64,000 nucleotides of DNA, from contig NZ_BLPG01000001.1 of the NCBI RefSeq assembly GCF_011764445.1, positions 434,001 to 498,000 of the forward strand, in the 5' to 3' direction. The stretch comes from Phytohabitans rumicis. GTDB taxonomy: Bacteria > Actinomycetota > Actinomycetes > Mycobacteriales > Micromonosporaceae. The notes beneath the pieces are model-generated. The model searched no databases. It saw only the letters and a program-made list of their open reading frames with translations, and was not told the DNA's origin. Below, in pieces: positions 8,625 through 17,046 of the stretch (positions are counted from its first letter, which is position 1; the number at the start of each line of letters is the position of its first letter). A program made the position numbers and the translations under genes.

Positions 8625-9101
8625 ATGGCGCAGATGGACCGCAAGACCGACCGGCAGATTCGGGCCGACGTCACCGGCGAGTTGGACTGCGCGGCCGGCC
8701 TGGACACGGCACGCCTCGACGTGTCGGTCAGGGGCGGCATGGTGACGCTGTCCGGCCAGGTCAACAGCGACATCGATCGGCTGGCGACGAAGCGGATGGT
8801 CGGCCTGGTGCCCGGCGTGCGGGCCGTGGCCGACAGACTGGTGGTACGAGCCCCGGGCACGCCCGGCACCGCCGACGCGGAATTGGCCGAGTTGGCCAGC
8901 CGGTTGCTCGAGTCAGCCGTCGATGTACCGGCGAAAGCCGTCAGAGCCGGCGTCCGCGACCGCGTCATCACCCTGTCCGGCGACGTGACCTCGGAACGCC
9001 AGCGGGACGCGGCGTCCGAAGCTGTCCGACACATCCGGGGCGCCGTCGGACTCACCAACGACATCCGGGTCGAAAGGCCCTCAGCGCCGCACGCGCCTTA
9101 A
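8625..9101 (+). CDS. BON domain protein with two BON repeats
   Basis: About 158 residues. Two copies of the BON fold are visible: LDVSVRGGMVTLSGQVNSDIDR...VPGVRAVADRLVV in the first half, and VRAGVRDRVITLSGDVTSE...IRGAVGLTNDIRV in the second. BON domains bind phospholipids or act as protein-interaction modules in envelope-stress or osmotic proteins. No signal peptide is seen, so it is probably cytoplasmic or peripheral. I used the ATG at 8625 because homologous sequence begins there; a frame extends back to 8529. It is divergent from the desaturase and overlaps the ROK gene by 4 bp at their 3' ends. Confidence 0.82.
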   Translation: MAQMDRKTDRQIRADVTGELDCAAGLDTARLDVSVRGGMVTLSGQVNSDIDRLATKRMVGLVPGVRAVADRLVVRAPGTPGTADAELAELASRLLESAVDVPAKAVRAGVRDRVITLSGDVTSERQRDAASEAVRHIRGAVGLTNDIRVERPSAPHAP

Positions 9102-10243
9102 GCAGATCCCGTCAGGTACGCCGACGCCTGCAGGGCGGCGGCCGCGACGCCGACGGTGACCGCGTTCCGCGCCGGACTCGCTTCGATCCGGGCGTGGGAA
9201 GGCCGGTGCCGAGGTGGATCGCCGGTGGCCACCTCGCGGGCGGCCGGGACCAGCCAGCGGCCCAGCGCGCCGACGACCCAGCCGTTGAGCGTGACCGCTT
9301 CCGGGTCGACGAGATTCACCAGACCCGCGACGCCGACGCCCAGGTAACGCGCCGTCGCGCCGATCACCGCGGCGGCCGCTGGATCGCGGTCCCGCATGGC
9401 ACGGCCGAGAGCCCGGACCGTCGCCTCGGGAGTGTCGCGGGCAAGTCGGCTGTCCCCGGCCAGCTCGCGGACGCTCTGCAGGATTCCCGGCGCACCGAGG
9501 TACGCCTCGGCACAGCCACGCCGGCCACACCAGCAGAGCCGGCCGTCGAGCACCACCGTGGTGTGGCCCCAGCCGCCGGCCGTGCCCACTCCCCCGCGCA
9601 GCGGCGCACCGCCGACCACGATGGCGGCGCCGGCGCCGTCGGCCAGCGTGACGCTGACCAGGTTGGCCGCGTGGCGGTTGGGTCCGAGCCACAGCTCGGC
9701 GACCGCCGCGGCGGTCGCCGGCTCGGCCACATGGACCGGCGCCCGCAGCACTGCCAGGTCCAGCCGCGCGCCGCCGAGCGCGGCCGACGCGGCGACACCG
9801 ACGCCGAGGACACGGTCGGCGTCGATCCCGGCGCCGGCCATCGCGGTGGACACCGCGTGTTCGACCTCGCGCCAGCTCGTCGCGGCGATAATCGCCTGGG
9901 TACGCGGCTGCAGCGCCACGTCGTACACATCGATGTGGACGCTCGCCGCGCGGACCTCGACCCCGACGAGCGCGCCGCGCCCGGCGTTCACGGTGATGCG
10001 GGCGCGCGGACGGCCGCCCTCGGAGTCCTCGTACGAGGTCTCCCGCACCACGCCCGCCCGGAGCAGCTCCGCGACGATGTTGGACGCCGTGGCGACGCTG
10101 ACCCCCACCCGGACCGCCAGGTCCCGCCGGGTGACCGCGCGCGCCGTGTAGATCTCACGCAGGACGGCCTGGCGGTGGGCCTCGCGGATGTCCCGCGCGG
10201 ACCCGGCGGCGCGCCGGCGGACCTGGTGCGGCGCGACGTCCAT
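9098..10243 (-). CDS. ROK-family transcriptional regulator
   Basis: 381 residues. An N-terminal winged helix-turn-helix (about 22-72, TRRDLAVRVGVSVATASNIVAELL) precedes a ROK sugar-kinase-like domain. The ROK zinc site is present as C237-W-C-G-R-R-G-C244, with H227 in GGWGH; this glycine-rich stretch replaces the GEIGH of active kinases, and the catalytic Asp is not evident. It is therefore more likely a sugar-responsive repressor (NagC/XylR type) than a kinase. A 24-bp near-palindrome sits 26 bp upstream of the start and probably mediates autoregulation. It lies immediately downstream of the pectate lyase gene on the same strand and might respond to a pectin-derived sugar. Confidence 0.88.
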   Translation of the reverse strand: MDVAPHQVRRRAAGSARDIREAHRQAVLREIYTARAVTRRDLAVRVGVSVATASNIVAELLRAGVVRETSYEDSEGGRPRARITVNAGRGALVGVEVRAASVHIDVYDVALQPRTQAIIAATSWREVEHAVSTAMAGAGIDADRVLGVGVAASAALGGARLDLAVLRAPVHVAEPATAAAVAELWLGPNRHAANLVSVTLADGAGAAIVVGGAPLRGGVGTAGGWGHTTVVLDGRLCWCGRRGCAEAYLGAPGILQSVRELAGDSRLARDTPEATVRALGRAMRDRDPAAAAVIGATARYLGVGVAGLVNLVDPEAVTLNGWVVGALGRWLVPAAREVATGDPPRHRPSHARIEASPARNAVTVGVAAAALQASAYLTGSA

Positions 10244-10268
10244 GTCACCCCCGGCAGCGGCACGCTCC

Positions 10269-10292
10269 GTTAGCGTTCACGTGAACGGTAAC
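10269..10292. promoter_or_regulatory. 24-bp palindromic operator upstream of the ROK regulator
   Basis: The 14-bp core CGTTCACGTGAACG (10274-10287) is a perfect palindrome. It is flanked by GTTA and TAAC arms with only one mismatched pair. It ends 26 bp before the ROK start codon, in the gap between two minus-strand genes, which is a typical position for an autoregulatory site. Confidence 0.75.
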
Positions 10293-10316
10293 GGAATACC
10301 TGGCCGGACGCCACCA

Positions 10317-10347
10317 GGCGGGACCGGAACTGCTGTCCGATCCCGCC
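10317..10347 (-). terminator. Probable terminator of the pectate lyase gene
   Basis: The arms GGCGGGA and TCCCGCC pair across a 17-nt loop, beginning 18 bp after the lyase stop codon. A stem this short with a long loop is weaker than the other hairpins in the window. Confidence 0.4.
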
Positions 10348-10364
10348 GAGTGACGTGGTTGGGG

Positions 10365-11942
10365 CTAGAAGCGCGCTCCGACGTCGGCGCCGTTGGCCGG
10401 CCGCAGGAAGGTCGAGGACGGGATGGAGCCGTCGGCGGTGCGGGCCCCGGTGATCGTGCTGGGGTCGGTGCTGGCGAGCGACCAACTGCCGCCGATGTCC
10501 CACGAGTTGGCGCTGCCGGCGGAGTTCGCCCCGTACGAGAAGGCCGTGCCGTTGGCGACCGCGAGGTTGTTGGTCAGCGTGCTGTCGGAGCGGTCGAAGT
10601 CGAACCCGGTCCCCGGGTTGTCCCACGCGGTGCAGCGTTCGATCCGGTGCTGACCCGGGTTGTTGTTGTCGATGAAACCGCTGACGGCGTTGTCCCACGT
10701 CATGCTGTTGCGGACGGTGTGGTTGGACGCGACGGCGTTGCCGCCGAGCTTGAACCCGTTGCCGTCGCCGGTGAAGTCGGGCAGGTTCCACCGGTTGAAC
10801 CCGTTGCCCCAGGCCAGGCTGTTCTCCACCAGGATCGGCGAGGAGAACATCCACCAGTCCAGGCCGTCGTCGGAGTTGTTCCACAACCGGGCGCCGCGCA
10901 CCACGTTGCCGGTGCCGGAGCCCTCCTTGATGGCCAGGCCGTCCGCGCTTTCGCCGTTGCTGCGCGGGTCGCGGTTGCCGTAGCTGTCCAGGTTGATGAT
11001 CTGGTTGTTGCTCGACGTCAGGAACAGGTGGAAGCCGGACTCGTAGTTGTCGCGGGTGACCAGGCGCTCGTAGTAGTTGTTGCTGGAGTCCAGGCCGAAC
11101 ACCCCGTACGGGCCGTGGATGATCTCCAGGCCGATGAGCCGCCAGTAGTCACCCTCGATGTGGATCGCGCCGCGCTCCGGGCGGGGGATGGTGGAGCCGA
11201 CCGCGCCCGGCGTGTACGACATATTCTCGCCGTCGATGATGACGCGTTCGTTGTTGTAGTTGCGCATCGTGATGGGCTGGCTCGACGTGCCGTTCGTAAG
11301 GATCTGGATGTTCGTGCTCGGCGCGTACGTCCCGCCGCGGATGAATATGCTGTAGCCGGGCTGGGCCAGGTTGACCGCCCGCTGGATGGTCAGCAGCGGC
11401 GCGCTCAGCGTGCCCGCGTTGCTGTCGTTGCCGTTGGTCGCCACGTATAGCGCGTTCGTCGGCTGCGGGGTGCTGCCGACCTCGAAGTCGAGGTAGTCGA
11501 TGTTCGGTAGGCCGGCGGCCACGGTCGGGTTCAGCCGGATGGTGTTGCTGCCGGCGTTGACCGACACGGTCAGCGTCTTGGTGACCCAGGTCGACCACGC
11601 GCCGGTGCCCTCGAACGAGGGCGTCTGCACGGTGGACCCGTTGACGATCAAGCTGGCGGGCCGGACCGTGGTGGTGCCGTTGGCGAACCGCACGCCCAGT
11701 GTCGCGGTCCCCGCGGCGGAGGCGTTCACGGTGAACTGGGCGTACGCGCCGGTGGCGTTGTTGCCGTTGCAGAACCCTGTGCCGGAGTAGCCGGCCCAGT
11801 TCGAGTCGATGGTCCCGGTACAGACGGCGGGCGAGTTCTCCGCCTCATAGCGCGTAGGCGCCGCGTGCGCGGCGGACGGCGACAGGACGACCAGCGTGGC
11901 GGCCACCAGGCCGGCACTCGCGATCATGGGCTTAGCGTGCAT
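10365..11942 (-). CDS. Secreted CBM35-containing right-handed beta-helix pectate lyase-like protein
   Basis: 525 residues from the ATG at 11942 (GGAG 8 nt upstream; the frame itself runs back to 12026). A Sec signal peptide ends near SAAHA-AP (residue 27). Residues ~30-155 are a CBM35-like carbohydrate-binding module (begins RYEAENS, ends IDYLDFEV). Residues ~165-525 start with YVATNGNDSNAGT and continue as a parallel beta-helix with N-ladders, as in PL9-type pectate lyases. The enzyme would cleave polygalacturonan or rhamnogalacturonan outside the cell. A LacI-type operator lies 35 bp upstream, and a near-identical one precedes the pectinesterase at 43-44 kb. Exact PL family and substrate are inferred. 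Confidence 0.85.
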   Translation of the reverse strand: MHAKPMIASAGLVAATLVVLSPSAAHAAPTRYEAENSPAVCTGTIDSNWAGYSGTGFCNGNNATGAYAQFTVNASAAGTATLGVRFANGTTTVRPASLIVNGSTVQTPSFEGTGAWSTWVTKTLTVSVNAGSNTIRLNPTVAAGLPNIDYLDFEVGSTPQPTNALYVATNGNDSNAGTLSAPLLTIQRAVNLAQPGYSIFIRGGTYAPSTNIQILTNGTSSQPITMRNYNNERVIIDGENMSYTPGAVGSTIPRPERGAIHIEGDYWRLIGLEIIHGPYGVFGLDSSNNYYERLVTRDNYESGFHLFLTSSNNQIINLDSYGNRDPRSNGESADGLAIKEGSGTGNVVRGARLWNNSDDGLDWWMFSSPILVENSLAWGNGFNRWNLPDFTGDGNGFKLGGNAVASNHTVRNSMTWDNAVSGFIDNNNPGQHRIERCTAWDNPGTGFDFDRSDSTLTNNLAVANGTAFSYGANSAGSANSWDIGGSWSLASTDPSTITGARTADGSIPSSTFLRPANGADVGARF

Positions 11943-11976
11943 GGGTACGTCTCCGTGGGGGTTGGCTTTGCCGTAA

Positions 11977-11990
11977 GGAAAGCGCTTTCC
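11977..11990. promoter_or_regulatory. LacI-type operator GGAAAGCGCTTTCC
   Basis: A perfect 14-bp palindrome centred on a CG step, the hallmark of LacI-family operators. It lies 35 bp upstream of the pectate lyase start. A copy with one changed base precedes the pectinesterase gene at 44289-44302. No LacI gene is in the window, so the repressor is encoded elsewhere. Confidence 0.8.
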
Positions 11991-12121
11991 AGAGAAGAGG
12001 ATGTCAGAACCCATCGATGAACGCAACCGTCACCGCGGTCCCCATCATCCAGACGTACCTGCCGGACCGCCCGTGAACCATCCACCGGACGCTGCGGCGG
12101 ACCGGTGCTGGCTGTGAGGCA

Positions 12122-13090
12122 TCACCACCAGTAGTTGTCCTGCGCTGTGTAGCGCTCCTCCAATGTGGTGATCTCTGCATCTGTGAGGTTGAGGTCGAGG
12201 GCTGCGACGGCGTCCAGCAGGTGGCTCGGCTTGGTGGCGCCCACGATGGGGCAGGCGACCACCGGCTTGGACAGCAGCCAGGCCAGGGCCACCTGAGCCA
12301 TTGGGACATCGCGAGCCTGGGCGATCTTGTGGACGGCGTCCACGACCGGTTTGTCGGCGTCCCGGTCGAACGTCTTGGCGACGGTGTCCGACGAGGAGCG
12401 TGCGGTCTGTGCGCCCCAGGGGCGAGCCGCGCGTCCCTTTGCCAGCGGAGAGTACGGGGTCAGACCGACGCCCTGGTCGAGGCACATCGGGATCATGTCC
12501 CGCTCCTCTTCCCGCTTGAGCACGTTGTACTGGTCCTGCATCGCCGAGAACGTCGTCCACCCGCCCCGCACGGCGGCGTGCTGCATCTTGGCGAACTGCC
12601 AGGCCCACATCGACGACGCACCGAGATAGCGCACCTTGCCCGCTCTGACCAGGTCGTCAAGGGCGGCCATGGTTTCCTCGGCGGCTGTCTCGGGGTCGAA
12701 GCGGTGGATGTAGTAGACGTCGATGTAGTCGGTGTCCAGCCGCCGCAGGGAGGCGTCCACCTGTTCGAGGATGGCCTTGCGGGACAGGCCGCTGCCGCCG
12801 GGGCCGTCGTGCATCTTCCCGCTGACCTTCGTGGCGAGCACGACGTCCTCGCGGCGAGAGAACCTGGTGATCGCCCGCCCCACGAACTCCTCCGACGTGC
12901 CGCCCTGGTAGACGTTCGCGGTGTCCCAGAACGTGACGCCCAGCTCGACGGCCTGCCGGAAGAACGGGGCCGCGGCGTCCTCGTCCAGCGTCCATTGGTG
13001 CATGCCGGTGGTCGGGTTGCCGTAGCTCATGCAGCCCAGCCCGATCCGACTCACCTTCAAGCCGGTGCGGCCCAGCCGCGTATGCTCCAC
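12122..13090 (-). CDS. Aldo/keto reductase
   Basis: 322 residues from the GTG at 13090, where AKR homology begins (MEHTRLGRTGLKVSRIGLG); an ORF extension to 13261 would run through the divergent promoter. The catalytic tetrad of the (beta/alpha)8 barrel is visible: D56 and Y61 (FWDTANVYQGG), K88 (ATKVS) and H129 (YYIHRFD). The NADPH-binding end is ARDVPMAQVALAWLLSKP and VGATKPSHL. It should reduce aldehydes or ketones with NADPH in the cytoplasm and resembles the YajO/AKR11-12 branch. Physiological substrate unknown. It is divergent from the DHFR-like gene, so both share a 176-bp promoter region. Confidence 0.9.
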   Translation of the reverse strand: MEHTRLGRTGLKVSRIGLGCMSYGNPTTGMHQWTLDEDAAAPFFRQAVELGVTFWDTANVYQGGTSEEFVGRAITRFSRREDVVLATKVSGKMHDGPGGSGLSRKAILEQVDASLRRLDTDYIDVYYIHRFDPETAAEETMAALDDLVRAGKVRYLGASSMWAWQFAKMQHAAVRGGWTTFSAMQDQYNVLKREEERDMIPMCLDQGVGLTPYSPLAKGRAARPWGAQTARSSSDTVAKTFDRDADKPVVDAVHKIAQARDVPMAQVALAWLLSKPVVACPIVGATKPSHLLDAVAALDLNLTDAEITTLEERYTAQDNYWW

Positions 13091-13266
13091 CTGATTCGCC
13101 TTCCCGCAGATGATCGCTCGATCGGGACCGAAGCGGCTGATGGCGGACCGTCGCGGCCCTGCCAGCAGCATAGGGTCACGGCGGCAGCCGTGCCGGGCCG
13201 CTGTCCGATCCGAACCATCGGCTCCGACGTCCCAGGCAAATCCGGACTTCGGAAGGGACACAGACC

Positions 13267-13857
13267 ATGGGCAAGCTGATCGCGAGCGCGACGGTCTCGT
13301 TGGACGGCTTCATCGCCGACGAGTCGGACCGGGTAGGGCCGCTCTTCGACTGGTACACCAACGGAGACGTCCCCTTCAACGGCGGCGACCCGGAGCGGGT
13401 CTTCCACGTCTCGGCCGCCAGCGCCGCGTACATGCAGGAAACCTGGTCACGGATCGGAACGGCGGTGATCGGCCGTCGCCTGTTCGACATCACCAACGGC
13501 TGGAACGGCCGCCCCGCGGCCGGCGACGCCGTCTTCGTGGTGACCCACGAACCACCGACGCAGTGGCCGTTCCCCGACGCGCCGTTCACGTTCGTCACCG
13601 ACGGCCTGGCAAGCGCGATCGCCCAGGCCAAGGCCGCCGCCGGGGACAAGGACGTGTCGCTGACCGGCGGTGACCTGCTGGGCCAGGCCCTGGCCGCCGG
13701 CCTGGTGGACGAACTCCAGGTCAACCTGGTCCCGGTGGTGTTTGGCAAGGGCGTACGGTTCTTCGGCGCGTACCAGGGCCCACCCGCACTCCTGGGCAAC
13801 CCGGAGATCGTCCAAGGCGACCGGGTCACCCACCTGCGATACGACGTACGGCGATAG
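13267..13857 (+). CDS. Dihydrofolate reductase family protein (RibD C-terminal type)
   Basis: 196 residues matching the actinobacterial YwjB/RibD_C group: N-terminal KLIASATVSLDGFIAD, a central VIGRRLFDITNGW, and the NADPH-binding VSLTGGDLLGQALAAGLVDELQVNLVPVV. These proteins are usually NADPH-dependent reductases of unknown substrate and are not the housekeeping FolA. The ATG at 13267 is preceded by GGAAGGGA about 9 nt upstream. It is divergent from the aldo/keto reductase. Confidence 0.88.
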   Translation: MGKLIASATVSLDGFIADESDRVGPLFDWYTNGDVPFNGGDPERVFHVSAASAAYMQETWSRIGTAVIGRRLFDITNGWNGRPAAGDAVFVVTHEPPTQWPFPDAPFTFVTDGLASAIAQAKAAAGDKDVSLTGGDLLGQALAAGLVDELQVNLVPVVFGKGVRFFGAYQGPPALLGNPEIVQGDRVTHLRYDVRR

Positions 13858-14112
13858 CGCACCCAGGGAGAAGGTACCGCCGATCCTTGCGAGCGTCTCG
13901 CCTTGGCACTGGCGCGGACTGGGCGCAACTGCGTCGATGTTGACCGCATCAACGCGGGACCGCAACCGTCCACCGTGGAGGAACCTGTCCACAAGCCACC
14001 CCGAAACCCCAGCGCGCCGTCGCCCGTTTGTAGGCGACGGGTCGGCGACCGGCACGGCCCACCCCCGATCATCCCAACGCACGGGGGACGTTACCGATCG
14101 GGTGATCATGCG

Positions 14113-14700
14113 TGCCCGGCTCGCCGCGATGGCCGCGCCGCAGGACTCCGACGATGCGGAGTTGCCGGCGCCCTCGCCGTGCACTGGGCTCCACTGCGCG
14201 GAATCCGCGCCGCTGGCGGCGAACGACCACACGTGGTCGTCACCGTGTCATTCGACATGCTCCGCCTCGCCCTCGGCGTCGGCACCCTGGACACCGGCGA
14301 GCGACTCAGCCCGGAGCAGGTACGCCGACTGGCCTGCGACGCCAAAATCATCCCCGCCATCCTCGGCGGCGACGGGCAAATCCTCGACCTCGGCCGCACC
14401 CGCCGCCTCATCAACGGACCACTACGGCGCGCCTTGGAGTTACGGGACAAGGGCTGCGCCTTCCCCGGCTGCGACCGACCACCACGCTGGTGCCACGGAC
14501 ACCACATCAAATCCTGGGCCGACGGCGGACCCACCACCTTGAACAACAGCGTCATGCTCTGCGGCCACCACCACCGGCTCATCCACCGCGGACACCGGAC
14601 CGTCCAGATCGCCACCGACGGGATACCCGAATTCATCCCACCCGCGTACGTGGACCTGGAGCGCCAGCCACGCCGCAACACCTACCACCGCCGCGAATGA
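14113..14700 (+). pseudogene. Truncated DUF222/13E12-type HNH endonuclease remnant
   Basis: The last ~150 codons are well conserved: HVVVTVSFDMLRLALGVG, LACDAKIIPAILGGDGQ, a CAFPGC metal-binding pair, RWCHGHHIKSWADGG and LCGHHHRLIH, ending near FIPPAYVD. This is the C-terminal HNH nuclease half of the 13E12 repeat family of actinobacteria. The N-terminal DUF222 half (200-300 residues) is missing and no credible start exists. The junction around 14110-14210 does not align in one frame. The family is multicopy and often found as fragments, so this is probably the residue of a recombination or deletion event. The HNH histidines are intact. Confidence 0.78.
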
Positions 14701-14752
14701 CCTTGACTTGAGCGGGGTAACGAGCAGGCACGTACTCACCCAACTCGCGTCG

Positions 14753-15205
14753 CTAATGACACCACAAGCGCCCGGGGACACCGGGGCGGTGCCACGCGGC
14801 AACGGCGAAGTCCTCCAGGTCGTCCATCGCTCGCACCAGGGACCGGCACACCTGGCCGTATCGGATCGCGTCGTCGGTAGCCAGCAGCAGCACCGGCAAA
14901 TCGCCGACGCTGGCCCACAGTTCCAGCCGCCTGCCGTAGCGGCGGACGTCCTCCAGACCCGACAGCGCCACCGCTGTGACGGGCGAACTGAGGGCCAGCC
15001 CGGCCAAGACTCCGAACGCGCCTACGGCCAGCTTGGCCAGCATCGCCGTCGCCAGTACGGCCAGGCCACGCGCCGCGCGTCGCCCGACCGCTGCCGAGGT
15101 CTGCCGCCAGATTCGGTCCATCTCCACCAGCCGGTACCGGTGGCCACGCACCCAGATCGCCGCGGACGTCACACGCACGTCCCCGTCGTCGTAGAAGATC
15201 CGCAT
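14753..15205 (-). CDS. DUF6232-like small membrane protein
   Basis: About 150 residues. The N-terminus (MRIFYDDGDVRVTSAAIWVRG, then YRLVEMDRIW) matches the pattern of the actinobacterial DUF6232 family. A hydrophobic helical hairpin follows (about 45-85: GLAVLATAMLAKLAVGAFGVLAG), and the rest is a soluble tail (ELWASVGDLPVLLLATDD) of PH-like character. Function is unknown for the family. I used the ATG at 15205; a GTG at 15217 is an alternative. No operon partner is on the same strand. Confidence 0.68.
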   Translation of the reverse strand: MRIFYDDGDVRVTSAAIWVRGHRYRLVEMDRIWRQTSAAVGRRAARGLAVLATAMLAKLAVGAFGVLAGLALSSPVTAVALSGLEDVRRYGRRLELWASVGDLPVLLLATDDAIRYGQVCRSLVRAMDDLEDFAVAAWHRPGVPGRLWCH

Positions 15206-15439
15206 ATCCGACCCCACGCTCGCGCGCGCATGGACAGCGCCGCGAACCGGCTATGGCATACCCGGTTCGCGACTGATCACTCCACCCATTTCCGACAGCT
15301 ACTCATCCGATCGTGCCGCTCGGCTCATCCGAACGGCCATCGGGCGCCAGGGAGCGACCGGCGGCCGTTCATCCGCCGGCGTACGCACTAGGTTGCCGGC
15401 AATAGCCGCATTTCGCTCGCTCGCCGGGAGGTGCACCCC

Positions 15440-16870
15440 TTGTCGCTCATGTCAGCGCTGGACCACAAGCACACCGTCGCGCCACCCGGGTACAGCCGGT
15501 GGCTGATCCCGCCCGCCGCCCTGTCGGTGCACCTGTGCATCGGGCAGGCGTACGCGACGAGTGTGTACAAGAACTCGTTCATCGCGCACTTCGACACCAG
15601 CCAGACGGCGATCGGCGTCATCTTCAGCATCGCCATCGTGATGCTGGGCCTGTCCGCGGCGGTCGGCGGCACCTGGGTCGAGGCGAACGGGCCGCGCAAG
15701 GCGATGTTCGTGTCCGCGTGCTGCTGGGCGACCGGCTTCCTGGTGAGCGCGGTGGGCATCGCGTCGGAGCAGCTTTGGCTGGTCTACCTGGGGTACGGGG
15801 TGCTCGGCGGCATCGGGCTGGGCATCGGGTACATCTCGCCGGTGTCCACATTGATCAAGTGGTTTCCGGACCGGCCCGGCCTGGCCACCGGGCTCGCCAT
15901 CATGGGTTTCGGCGGTGGCGCCATGGTCGCCAGCCCGCTGTCGCGCCAGCTGCTGTCGTTCTACGACTCCGGCTACGACTCGGCCAACGCCAGCTCGGTG
16001 GCGTCCGGCGGAGCGCTGGTGGCACTCTTCGTCACGCTGGGCATCGGCTACTTCGTCGTCATGATGTTCGGCGTCGTCAACGTCCGGGTCCCGCCACCAG
16101 GCTGGTCTCCCGCCGGGTTCGACCTCGCCGCGGTCGCGAGCCGGCCGCTGGTCACCACCGGGCAGGTCGCCGCGTCCAACGCGATCCGCACCCGGTCCTT
16201 CTGGCTACTGTGGATCGTGCTGTTCTGCAACGTGACCGCCGGCATCGGGATCCTCGAACAGGCCAGCCCGATGATCCAGGATTTCTTCCGGGAGGACGGC
16301 GTGTCCAGCGTCGCGGTGGCGGCGGCGGCCGGCTTCGTCGGGTTGCTGTCACTGTTCAACATGGCCGGGCGGTTCGCCTGGTCGTCCACATCGGACATCA
16401 TTGGGCGCAAGCCGATGTACGTGGTCTACCTGGGCGTGGGCATGGTGCTGTACGCGCTGCTCGCCTCCGTCGGGCACGCCGCGACCGGGCTCTTCGTCCT
16501 GCTGGCAGGGCTGATCCTGTCCTTCTACGGTGGCGGGTTCGCGACCATTCCGGCGTACCTGCGGGACCTGTTCGGCACGTACCAGGTTGGCGCCATCCAC
16601 GGGCGGCTGTTGACCGCCTGGTCGGCGGCCGGCATCGCGGGGCCGCTCATCATCAACGGGTTCCTCGACGCGCAGGGTAAGCCCGGCACGCTCACCTCGT
16701 CGGCGTACCGGCCGGCGCTGTTCACCATGGTCGGCGTCCTGGCCATCGGATTCGTCGCCAACCTGTTGATCAGGCCGGTGCCGGAACGCTTCCACGAACC
16801 GGACGCCGCCGCGCCGATCCCACCGCCGGATGCCGCCAAGGAAGCCGCAGAGGAAGGAGCCGCGCGATGA
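15440..16870 (+). CDS. MFS transporter, oxalate:formate antiporter (OFA) family
   Basis: About 476 residues with 12 predicted membrane segments and a central loop near residues 205-245. OFA-family features include the first helices with LCIGQAYATSVYKNSF, GIGLGIGYISPVSTLIKWFPDRPGLATGLAIMGFGGGA in the first half, and SFYGGGFATIPAYLRDLFG near helix 10. OFA members exchange small carboxylates such as oxalate/formate; the substrate here is unknown. A TTG at 15440 lies 8 nt after GGGAGG and is the best start; GTG 15431 overlaps that site. It overlaps the next gene by 4 bp. Confidence 0.85.
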   Translation: MSLMSALDHKHTVAPPGYSRWLIPPAALSVHLCIGQAYATSVYKNSFIAHFDTSQTAIGVIFSIAIVMLGLSAAVGGTWVEANGPRKAMFVSACCWATGFLVSAVGIASEQLWLVYLGYGVLGGIGLGIGYISPVSTLIKWFPDRPGLATGLAIMGFGGGAMVASPLSRQLLSFYDSGYDSANASSVASGGALVALFVTLGIGYFVVMMFGVVNVRVPPPGWSPAGFDLAAVASRPLVTTGQVAASNAIRTRSFWLLWIVLFCNVTAGIGILEQASPMIQDFFREDGVSSVAVAAAAGFVGLLSLFNMAGRFAWSSTSDIIGRKPMYVVYLGVGMVLYALLASVGHAATGLFVLLAGLILSFYGGGFATIPAYLRDLFGTYQVGAIHGRLLTAWSAAGIAGPLIINGFLDAQGKPGTLTSSAYRPALFTMVGVLAIGFVANLLIRPVPERFHEPDAAAPIPPPDAAKEAAEEGAAR

Positions 16871-16998
16871 GCCAACCACCGGACGGCCAGCAAGCCCGGC
16901 TCTGGGTGTCGTGGCTGCTGGTCGCGCTCCTGCTCGGGTACGGGGTCACCCAGACGGTCATCACCGCCGCGAAGCTCTTTTACGAGCTGACCATGTGA
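16867..16998 (+). CDS. Small single-span partner of the MFS transporter
   Basis: 43 residues, starting at an ATGA overlap with the transporter stop and preceded by GAGGAAGGAG. It has one hydrophobic helix (VSWLLVALLLGYGVTQTVI) and a short cytoplasmic tail ending KLFYELTM. Short proteins of this type accompany OFA-family transporters in many genomes and are annotated as MFS small subunits. It probably associates with or stabilises the transporter in the membrane. The coupling and RBS make it very likely to be translated, although it is short enough to be missed by length-based gene finding. Confidence 0.8.
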   Translation: MSQPPDGQQARLWVSWLLVALLLGYGVTQTVITAAKLFYELTM

Positions 16999-17028
16999 GG
17001 CCGGCTCCGCCTGGCCGGCCCCACATGG
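16991..17028. terminator. Hairpin terminator after the transporter operon
   Basis: The stem CCATGTG-A-GGCCGGC pairs with GCCGGCC-C-CACATGG (15 positions, one mismatch) around an 8-nt loop. It covers the stop of the 43-residue gene and separates it from the convergent gene ending at 17047. Confidence 0.75.
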
Positions 17029-17046
17029 CGTCGTTGGTGTTTGGTG

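Noticed and set aside
8417-10273. 618-codon plus-strand open frame across the BON and ROK genes
   Set aside because: It runs antisense to the ROK gene and out of frame through the BON gene; both of those have domain evidence.
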